A stretch of DNA of 64,000 nucleotides, from the NCBI GenBank assembly GCA_025362495.1, contig JANYGI010000220.1, positions 1 to 64,000 on the forward strand, given 5' to 3'. The position numbers and the translations under genes are program-made. Every line of letters begins with the position of its first letter. Position 1 is the stretch's first letter. The DNA is from Byssovorax sp. (GTDB lineage: Bacteria > Myxococcota_A > Polyangia > Polyangiales > Polyangiaceae). Under the pieces are notes generated by a model that ran no database searches, was not told the origin of the DNA, and saw nothing but the letters and a program-made list of their open reading frames with translations. This document shows, piece after piece, positions 50,074 to 56,760 of this stretch.

Positions 50074-50661
50074 TCACGAAGGGGACGTGAGCAGATCGAG
50101 CTTGTCGTAAACCTCGGCGAGCGAGAGCGCGCAGCCGACGACGGGGAGCTCTGCGGCAGCGCCCTCGCCTTCGTGGACCGTCAGTACCCACTGGCCAGTC
50201 TCGATACGGCGATAGTGCTCGATTTTGCGCTCGTACTGCGAGACGAGGACGTACTCCTGCAGCGACGCGATCGTTCGGTAGTGCGCGAACTTGGCGCCGC
50301 GATCGTGGGCCTCGGTGGACTCGGAGAGCACCTCGACGAGGAGACACGGGTTGAGGAGGGTGTCGCGGTTCTTCGGGTGGAAGCGGAGGCCATCGCAGGC
50401 GACGCTCACGTCGGGGTAGGTGAACAGCCCCGTCGCCTCGACGTGAACGCGCTGATCGCTCGGGAAAACCAGGCAGCGGCGTTCTTTCAGCAGAGCGCCG
50501 AGCATGCGCACGATGTTGCCGGCGATGGCGTTGTGCTCGCGGGAGGCGCCGGCCATCGCGACGATGACCCCGTGGAGCAGCTCGTGCTTGGCTTCGCTCT
50601 GCAGCTCGTAGGCGAGGTAGTCATCCTCGGTGACGAGGACCTGCTCTGCGGCTTGCGTCAT
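50074..50661 (-). CDS. Uma2-family (DUF820) putative restriction-endonuclease-fold protein
   Basis: The 195-residue product shows the Uma2 signatures VTEDDYLAYELQSEAKHELL (helix then Glu), REHNAIAGNIVRMLGALL, YPDVSVACDGLRF and PCLLVEVLSESTEAHDRGAK (the Asp ... Glu-x-Leu of the PD-(D/E)xK fold), then FAHYRTIASLQEYVLV. Uma2 proteins are abundant in cyanobacteria and myxobacteria; their targets are unknown. ATG 50661 is preferred over an ATG 9 bases upstream because AGGA lies 8 bases before it. It is divergent from the VIT-VWA gene. Often a scattered, mobile-associated gene. Confidence 0.92.
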   Translation of the reverse strand: MTQAAEQVLVTEDDYLAYELQSEAKHELLHGVIVAMAGASREHNAIAGNIVRMLGALLKERRCLVFPSDQRVHVEATGLFTYPDVSVACDGLRFHPKNRDTLLNPCLLVEVLSESTEAHDRGAKFAHYRTIASLQEYVLVSQYERKIEHYRRIETGQWVLTVHEGEGAAAELPVVGCALSLAEVYDKLDLLTSPS

Positions 50662-50816
50662 GATCCGCATCCTAGCCCAAGACGGAGCGGCCGCGAGCGA
50701 ACGAGGACGGGGCTTCCTCGGGCTCGCAACCCCCCGTACGATTTCTTGTCACCAGAGCGCCTCGCCCTCCGTTGGCCGGTCGAACCCGCGACTCAACCCC
50801 GCCCCGGAGACTTGCC

Positions 50817-53477
50817 ATGATGCACGCCCACGCCGCTCCCGCCCCCGCGCCTGCTCCCTTCACCACCACCGCGGGAGGTCGCCTCGTCAGCACCACCGGG
50901 CGCGCCCTGCCGCTCCTCGGAACGTCGCTCACCGCCGATGCCTCGGGCGGCATCGCCCGCGTCGTCGTCGAGCAGCGCTTTCGCAATCCCCACGCCGAGC
51001 CGCTCGCCGTGACGTACAGCCTGCCTCTGCCGGCCGACGCCGCCGTCAGCGGGTTCGCGTTCCGCATCGGCGGGCGCCGCGTCGTCGGCGAGGTCGATCG
51101 CAAGAAGGCCGCGCGCGAGCGCTACGAGCAGGCGCTCGTCGAGGGTCGGAGCGCGGCGATCCTCGAGCAGGATCGATCGAGCCTGTTCACCCAGGAGATC
51201 GGCAACATACCCCCGGGCGAGGAGATCATCGCCGAGGTGATCCTCGATCAGCGCCTCCGCTGGCTCGACGAGGGCGCGTGGGAGTGGCGGTTTCCCACGG
51301 TCGTCGGGCCGCGCTACCTCGGCGAGGCAGGTCGTGTCCAGGACGCGCAACGCGTGGTCCAGGACATTGCCGACGGGCCGATCGGCGCGCGGATCACGCT
51401 CCGGTGCGCGGTCCGCGACGCCCCGCCGGAGGGGCGCTGGCCGGAGTCGCCGTCGCACGCGATCGCCACCGTCGAGACCCGCGACGCTCTGCTGGTCGAG
51501 CTGCGCGACCCGCTCGCGGCCCACCACGATCGCGACGTCGTCGTGCAGTGGCCCGTCGCCGCGCCGCGTGTCGGCCTCGCCATCGACACCGGACGCGCCC
51601 CGATCGAGCACGCCCGGACCGCGACAACGTATGGCCTGCTCACCGTCGTGCCGCCCTCGATCGAGAGCTCGTTTCGGTCCGTCGCGCGCGACCTGATCAT
51701 CCTGCTCGACACCAGCGGATCGATGGGCGGCGCTCCGCTGAAGCAGGCGAAGCGGATCACGCTCGCGCTGATCGACACGCTGCGCGACGGCGATCGCCTG
51801 GAGCTGATCGAGTTCTCGAGCTCGGCGCGCCGATGGAAGCGCGGGCCGGTCGTCGCCGATCAGCAAGCACGCCGCGACGCGAGCGCCTGGGTGCAAGCGC
51901 TCGACGCCTCGGGCGGCACCGAGATGCGCAGCGGGATCCTCGAGGCGATGGCCACGCTGCGCGAGGGATCACAGCGGCAGATCGTGCTGATCACCGACGG
52001 CATGATCGGCTTCGAATCGCAGGTCGTCGCCGCGATCGCCGAGCGGCTCCCCGCGGCGTCGCGCGTCCACACCGTCGGCGTCGGCTCGTCGGTGAACCGC
52101 TCGCTCACGGGCCCCGCGGCGCGCGCCGGCCACGGGATCGAGGTGGTGATCGGGATCGGCGAAGATCCCGAGCGCGCCGTGTCGCGGCTGCTGGCGCGCA
52201 CCAGCGCTCCGATCCTGGTCGACCTCGAGGTGAGCGGCTCGGCGGTGATCGATCACGCGCCGCTGAAGCTGCCGGATCTGTTCGCCGGCGCGCCCGCGCT
52301 GATCGGCGTGGCTATGCGGCCCGAGGGCGGTCACGTCGTGGTGCGCGGCCGGACAGCCGAGGGATCGTGGGAGCAGCGGCTGCACGTCGCGGCCATCGAC
52401 GCGGGCACTGGCAACCAGGCCGCGGTCGCGCTCTTCGGTCGCGAGGCGGTGGAAGATCTCGAGACGCACCTCGCCGGCGGCGGCGACAAGCGGGCGATCG
52501 ACGCGACGATCGAGCAGATCGGCGTCGACTTCCAGATCGCGACGCGGCTGACGTCGTGGGTCGCCGTCTCGCGCGACGTCACCGTCGATCCGCGCGATCC
52601 GCTGCGCCGCGAGCGCATGCCGCACGAGCTGGCGCATGGAATGTCGGCGGAGGGTGTCGGGTTGCGCGCGCCGCAGGCTGCGCCGAGCATGCGATCACGA
52701 TCGGCGGCCGTGAGCTACGGGCCCGGCGGCGGGGGCCATGGCGGCGGCGGTGGCGGTGTGCCGCCCGGTGCCTCACGCGCGGCGCCGAAGGCCGGCGTCG
52801 CCTCGCGCGGTGAAGGCGACGAGCTCACGCGCCGCCCGCAGCCGGCTCCGAAGGGCGGCCGGTGGCCGGAGGACGACGACTACGAGTCGCCGATCCAGGC
52901 GCGCCGCGCTCCGCGCTCTCCCAGCGCCCCCGCGCCTGCGACGCGCGACGAGGCCGGACCACCGAACGAAAAGTCGAGCGGCTTCCTCGAAGGCGTCCAG
53001 CGCGCTCTCGGCTTCGGCGTCAGCAAGGACGAGGCGGAAGGGCGCTCCGTGCCTCCCCAGGGCCCGCCTCCGCCGGCAGCCGCCGCCCCGCTTCCGCCCG
53101 CGCTCACGGCTCCTCCGTCGCCTCCCGCTAGCGCGCACGAGCAGCAGAAGAAGCTGGATCTGGAGCCGTCGCTCCCGCGCGTGAGCCGCACCGTGCGCGC
53201 GCGCGTCGTGATCCACAGCGCCGGCTCGCTGGTGGTCGAGGTCCTCGTCAAGGATCACGCGCTCGGGTGGGCTCCGGCGGCGACGGCGCTCGTCGCGTTC
53301 GCCGACGGGACGTCGATCACCGTGAACGTCGACTTCACGAAGACCACGCGCCCGAGCGCGATCGCCTTCGACGCCAGCGCGCGCCTCGCCCTCGTGTGGC
53401 CCGACGGAGCGCCGCTCGTCGCTCCGATCCAGATCACGATCCGGTGCAACGGGGCCACGATCATCCTCGATCTGTGA
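50817..53477 (+). CDS. VIT- and von Willebrand A-domain protein
   Basis: The protein has 886 residues. A VIT domain (~25-150) contains LTADASGGIARVVVEQRFRN, YSLPLPADAAVSGFAFRIGG and RKKAARERYEQALVEGRSAA, and is followed by a VWA domain (~285-440) with the MIDAS motif LLDTSGSMGG (DxSxS) and TDGMIGF. The C-terminal half is Ala/Pro/Arg-rich disordered sequence with a small beta domain at the end (RVVIHSAGSLVVEVLVKDHA, AFADGTSITVNVDFTKTTRP). VIT-VWA proteins resemble inter-alpha-trypsin inhibitor heavy chains and are common in myxobacteria. Start ATG 50817 has GGAGA 8 bases upstream. The stop overlaps the sigma factor start by one base (TGATG). Confidence 0.9.
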   Translation: MMHAHAAPAPAPAPFTTTAGGRLVSTTGRALPLLGTSLTADASGGIARVVVEQRFRNPHAEPLAVTYSLPLPADAAVSGFAFRIGGRRVVGEVDRKKAARERYEQALVEGRSAAILEQDRSSLFTQEIGNIPPGEEIIAEVILDQRLRWLDEGAWEWRFPTVVGPRYLGEAGRVQDAQRVVQDIADGPIGARITLRCAVRDAPPEGRWPESPSHAIATVETRDALLVELRDPLAAHHDRDVVVQWPVAAPRVGLAIDTGRAPIEHARTATTYGLLTVVPPSIESSFRSVARDLIILLDTSGSMGGAPLKQAKRITLALIDTLRDGDRLELIEFSSSARRWKRGPVVADQQARRDASAWVQALDASGGTEMRSGILEAMATLREGSQRQIVLITDGMIGFESQVVAAIAERLPAASRVHTVGVGSSVNRSLTGPAARAGHGIEVVIGIGEDPERAVSRLLARTSAPILVDLEVSGSAVIDHAPLKLPDLFAGAPALIGVAMRPEGGHVVVRGRTAEGSWEQRLHVAAIDAGTGNQAAVALFGREAVEDLETHLAGGGDKRAIDATIEQIGVDFQIATRLTSWVAVSRDVTVDPRDPLRRERMPHELAHGMSAEGVGLRAPQAAPSMRSRSAAVSYGPGGGGHGGGGGGVPPGASRAAPKAGVASRGEGDELTRRPQPAPKGGRWPEDDDYESPIQARRAPRSPSAPAPATRDEAGPPNEKSSGFLEGVQRALGFGVSKDEAEGRSVPPQGPPPPAAAAPLPPALTAPPSPPASAHEQQKKLDLEPSLPRVSRTVRARVVIHSAGSLVVEVLVKDHALGWAPAATALVAFADGTSITVNVDFTKTTRPSAIAFDASARLALVWPDGAPLVAPIQITIRCNGATIILDL

Positions 53478-54052
53478 TGCTCGATCTCGACGTCCACCTC
53501 GCGCGCCTCGCCGACGGCGACGCCGACGCCTTCGGGCGCTGGCTCGCCGGCGCCGAGCCCCGTCTCCGCGGGAGCCTGCGCAGCTACGCCGCGCGCCTCG
53601 ACACCGAGGCGCTCGTCCAGGAGGTGTTGCTCCGCGTCTGGCAGGTGGCCCCACGGCACGTGCCCGATGGCCGCCCCAACAGCCTGCTTCGCCTCGCTCA
53701 CCGCATCGCGCGGAACCTCGCCGTCGACGAGATCCGCCGCCTGAAATCCGAGCCGATGGATGACGACGGGATCGAGAAGGCGCTCGCCGCCGCGGAGGGT
53801 TCGTCCTTCCGCGGCGGGCCCGATCCGCTGCTCCGACAGGTCATCACCATGTGCCATGACAAGCTGCCGGGCAAGCCGGCGGCTGCGCTCGATCAGCGAC
53901 TCACGAGCGGTGGCGGCGAGCCCGACGAGGTCCTCGCCGCGCGCCTCGGGATGCAGCTCAACACCTTCCTCCAGAACTTCACCCGCGCGCGAAAGCTCCT
54001 GGCCGAGTGCCTGGAGAAGAACCGCATCGACCTCGCAGCGGAGCTCTGCTGA
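53477..54052 (+). CDS. RNA polymerase sigma-70-like (ECF-type) factor
   Basis: The 191-residue product has a region 2 of the RLAHRIARNLAVDEIRRLKS type (LVQEVLLRVWQVAPRHVPDG, then RPNSLLRLAHRIARNLAVDE), followed by a spacer and a region-4-like helix-turn-helix (PDEVLAARLGMQLNTFLQNF, ARKLLAECLEK). The C-terminal part differs from the standard ECF sigma factor and its HTH is short. Translation is coupled on both sides (TGATG overlaps), so it is produced with the VIT-VWA protein and the small protein. Possibly one of these is its anti-sigma or regulator (inference). Confidence 0.78.
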   Translation: MLDLDVHLARLADGDADAFGRWLAGAEPRLRGSLRSYAARLDTEALVQEVLLRVWQVAPRHVPDGRPNSLLRLAHRIARNLAVDEIRRLKSEPMDDDGIEKALAAAEGSSFRGGPDPLLRQVITMCHDKLPGKPAAALDQRLTSGGGEPDEVLAARLGMQLNTFLQNFTRARKLLAECLEKNRIDLAAELC

Positions 54053-54294
54053 TGGGCAATCCGGGCAACGATCGAGAGGCGCTGATCGAGGCCCTCGCCG
54101 GCGCGTACCGCGCCCGGGATCCTCACGGCAACATCACCTCTCACCCCGCGTTTCACGATCTCGACGACGCCGGGCGAATCGAGGCCTTTGAGGCCGCGCA
54201 GCGCCTCCGCGTGGTCGAGGCGGCGCTCGACCCACAGGGCCTCTCCACCACCGCCCGCGCGGTCCTGGCGCGGATCCGCGCGGCCGGTGGCTGA
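54052..54294 (+). CDS. Small unknown protein coupled to the sigma factor
   Basis: The 80-residue product MGNPGNDREALIEALAGAYR is helical and soluble: RIEAFEAAQRLRVVEAALDP, GLSTTARAVLARIRAAGG. Its ATG overlaps the sigma factor stop (TGATG). No membrane span and no Cys, so not a classic membrane anti-sigma factor. A cytosolic binding partner of the sigma factor or of the VIT-VWA protein is possible. No family recognised. Confidence 0.65.
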   Translation: MGNPGNDREALIEALAGAYRARDPHGNITSHPAFHDLDDAGRIEAFEAAQRLRVVEAALDPQGLSTTARAVLARIRAAGG

Positions 54295-54308
54295 GAGAGA
54301 ACACCCGA

Positions 54309-54839
54309 TCAGAAGCGGCCAGTCGCCGTCAAACTCACGTCGTGCGCGGTCACGCTGGGAAGGACGTGCACACCGGCGACCTGGGTCACGGTGCGCGTCG
54401 TCGGGAACAGGAACCCACCCAGGATCTGGAGCGTGCCCAGGCCCTGGAATACCCCGTCAGCGACGAGCAAGACTTTGTTCGCCGCGTCGTTGTCGCAGCG
54501 GCCGCCGGGGCAGCCGCTGTCGCGCTCGGCGAGGTTCATCCACGGCCCCGCGACTGGCACGTAGAGCGCCATGTCGCCGGGGTGATCGCTCGACGCCGCG
54601 ACGATCATCGACGGGATGTAGCTGGCGCCCAGCATCGTGAGCCCCGAGCCGATGAGCGCGCCGTTGGGCATGCTCTCTTCGTAGGTGATCACGTCGTGAG
54701 GCACGGACGTGCTGCCGGGCAGAATCGCGCGAGCCGCGGTGACCTTGACGGCGGCCTCGGCGCGAGCAGCGCCGCTCGACGCGAGGGCGCCGAGCCCGAC
54801 GGCGAGGGCCGCGGCGATGGGGATGATCGATCGTTTCAT
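54309..54839 (-). CDS. Secreted hypothetical protein
   Basis: The 176-residue product starts MKRSIIPIAAALAVGLGALA with a cleavable signal peptide (SSGAARAEA). It has a middle hydrophobic hairpin-like segment (NGALIGSGLTMLGASYIPSM) and one Cys pair (GCPGGRCDNDAAN) in the mature part. GAGG precedes ATG 54839. It is convergent with the sigma-factor operon, separated by 14 bases. It follows the TolC-like gene by 131 bases on the same strand. No family recognised. Confidence 0.7.
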   Translation of the reverse strand: MKRSIIPIAAALAVGLGALASSGAARAEAAVKVTAARAILPGSTSVPHDVITYEESMPNGALIGSGLTMLGASYIPSMIVAASSDHPGDMALYVPVAGPWMNLAERDSGCPGGRCDNDAANKVLLVADGVFQGLGTLQILGGFLFPTTRTVTQVAGVHVLPSVTAHDVSLTATGRF

Positions 54840-54970
54840 GACGACGCCTCCTGATTTTCCGGGGCTCGCCGCGGCGCGATGTGCCCGCGCGAGCGAACCG
54901 TCAGGAGACATCGCAATGAGGATGCCGGGCACGGACCGGCGAGCGACCTCGACCGTCGCGGCGACCGATC

Positions 54971-56311
54971 TCAGTCGAGCTTGCCGCCGGTCGCGCGGGC
55001 GAGCTCGGCGCGCGCGATCCAGTAGTCGCGCACGGCCTCGATGTACTCGCGGTACGAGGTCACCTCGCTCTGCTTGGCCATCAGGAGCTGGTACACGCCG
55101 AGGAGCATCGCGTCGTAGTGCTGCTGCGAGAGCGCCACGATCCGCTCGCGCAGCGGGATGACGACGCTCCGGTAATGCACGGCGACAGCGCGCGTCGCGA
55201 GCACCCGGCCGCGGGCCTCGCGCACCTCGGATCGCGCGTCGATCGCCAGCGCGGCGAGGCGCTCCTGACGCTGCCGGAGCTCGGCCTCGAGCCGCGCCAG
55301 CAGCGCTTGCTTCTGATCGAAGATCGGCAGCTCGAGGCGCGCCGTCGGGCCCACGACGCGCTTGCCGTCGACGTCGCGCTCGACGTCCGCGCCGACGCCG
55401 CCCACGAGCCAGCGACCGCCGCTCGCGAGCGCGAGCTGGTGCGCGCTCGTCTGCGCCTCTTCGCGCGCCGCGGCGACGTCGAGGCGGCGGGTGATCGCCA
55501 GCGTCTCCAGGTGATCGAGCGACGGATCGGCCGCGGGGAGATCGGGCAGCCGATCGGGCAGCGTGAAGCTCACGCCCTCGCCGAAGAGCCCCATCAAGCG
55601 GATCAGGTGCTCGCGCGCGCCGAGGATCTCGCCCTCGCTCCGCGCCAGATCGAGGCGGATCTGCTCGTACAGGGCCTGCTCGCCCGCGAGATCGAGATCA
55701 CTGATGTTGCCGGCGTCGTGCTGCCGCTGCGCCAGCTCGACCGAGGCCGAGCCCGCCTCGGCGATGGTCCGTCGCATCGACGCTACCTGCTGCGCGCCTT
55801 GCAGCGTGAAGTACGCGACGCGCACGTCGGCCGCGAGGCGCAGCACCTCGCTCCCGACGCGGAGCTTCGCCGCCTCGAACGCCGACGACGCCAGCCGCTT
55901 CCGCGCGGGGATCAGCAGCACGTCGAGGAAGTCTTGCTCGACGCCGACCTCGATGTTGGGCGCGCCGCGCTGATCGAGCGGGAAACGAAGGCTTCCCGAG
56001 AGCACCGGGTTGCGGAGCAGGCCGGCTTGCACCACGTCGGCCTGGGCGATCATCAGATCTTCGTAGGTGCCCTGGAGGCGGCGGTTGCCGAGCAGCGCGA
56101 TCTGCACCGCCTCATCGACGCCGAGCGGCTTCGCCAGCAGCGCGGACACGCGGGTCGCGACCTCGCCGTCGGCGGCGCCCCCGCGGTTCCAGAGGATCTT
56201 GTAGCCCGTGCGGCTCTCGACCGCGCGCGCCACGTCGGGAAATCCAGCCTCTTTCGGCACGCAACCGACCGTCGGCGCCGCCATCGCCAGCACGAGCAGG
56301 GCGCGCCTCAC
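54971..56311 (-). CDS. TolC-family outer-membrane efflux lipoprotein
   Basis: The 446-residue product starts GTG 56311, with a signal and lipobox TVGC. The two OEP halves have long coiled-coil helices: NRRLQGTYEDLMIAQADVVQ, NPVLSGSLRFPLDQRG, LAADVRVAYFTLQGAQQVAS, QHDAGNISDLDLAGEQALYE and LPIFDQKQALLARLEAELRQ. These are the outer-membrane channel and periplasmic tunnel of RND or MacB-type exporters. The start overlaps the stop of the metal-binding lipoprotein gene by four bases (GTGA), suggesting a metal-efflux role (CusC-like). No inner-membrane pump or adaptor gene lies in this window. Confidence 0.9.
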   Translation of the reverse strand: MRRALLVLAMAAPTVGCVPKEAGFPDVARAVESRTGYKILWNRGGAADGEVATRVSALLAKPLGVDEAVQIALLGNRRLQGTYEDLMIAQADVVQAGLLRNPVLSGSLRFPLDQRGAPNIEVGVEQDFLDVLLIPARKRLASSAFEAAKLRVGSEVLRLAADVRVAYFTLQGAQQVASMRRTIAEAGSASVELAQRQHDAGNISDLDLAGEQALYEQIRLDLARSEGEILGAREHLIRLMGLFGEGVSFTLPDRLPDLPAADPSLDHLETLAITRRLDVAAAREEAQTSAHQLALASGGRWLVGGVGADVERDVDGKRVVGPTARLELPIFDQKQALLARLEAELRQRQERLAALAIDARSEVREARGRVLATRAVAVHYRSVVIPLRERIVALSQQHYDAMLLGVYQLLMAKQSEVTSYREYIEAVRDYWIARAELARATGGKLD

Positions 56312-56667
56312 TTCATGTCTCCATGCAGGTGATCGTGATCGCCCGGCGCCGGCGCGGCCGCTGGGCGCGGCCTCGGCACCAGCGTCATGCCGCAGATCGG
56401 GCACGCCCCGGGCGCGTCACGCACGATCTGCGAGTGCATCGGGCAAACGTAGACCACCTCGCCCGGAGGCGGGGTCGGCGCGGCGACCGGCGTCGTCGAC
56501 GTCGACGACGCGCCGAACATCGCCGGAGGCGGCGGGAGCGGGGCCTCGCGAGCGGCGGGGTTCGAAGGATCGGCGAGCGAAGTCGCCGGAGGCAGCGTCC
56601 CGTCGGCGCAGCCCGTGAGCAATGACGCGACGACGGCGATCACGGAGGCGAAACGAGGAGTGAGCAT
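56308..56667 (-). CDS. Lipoprotein with heavy-metal-binding domain
   Basis: The 119-residue product has a signal peptide and lipobox LLTGC, a Pro/Ala-rich spacer and then YVCPMHSQIVRDAPGACPIC followed by GMTLVPRP. This is the YHS-like heavy-metal-binding domain (CPMH...CPICGM) seen in CusB-type and copper-efflux proteins. The tail DHDHLHGDMK is His/Asp-rich and can bind metal. Coupled to the TolC-like gene, it likely delivers copper or silver to an efflux channel. Confidence 0.88.
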   Translation of the reverse strand: MLTPRFASVIAVVASLLTGCADGTLPPATSLADPSNPAAREAPLPPPPAMFGASSTSTTPVAAPTPPPGEVVYVCPMHSQIVRDAPGACPICGMTLVPRPRPAAAPAPGDHDHLHGDMK

Positions 56668-56760
56668 CGAGCTGCCGCGTCTTAGCGCAGGATCGACGCC
56701 GCGGCGATCTGGTAGTCTGGACGTCACTTCTTCTCCAGCCTCCCCGAAAGGGAACCCGAT

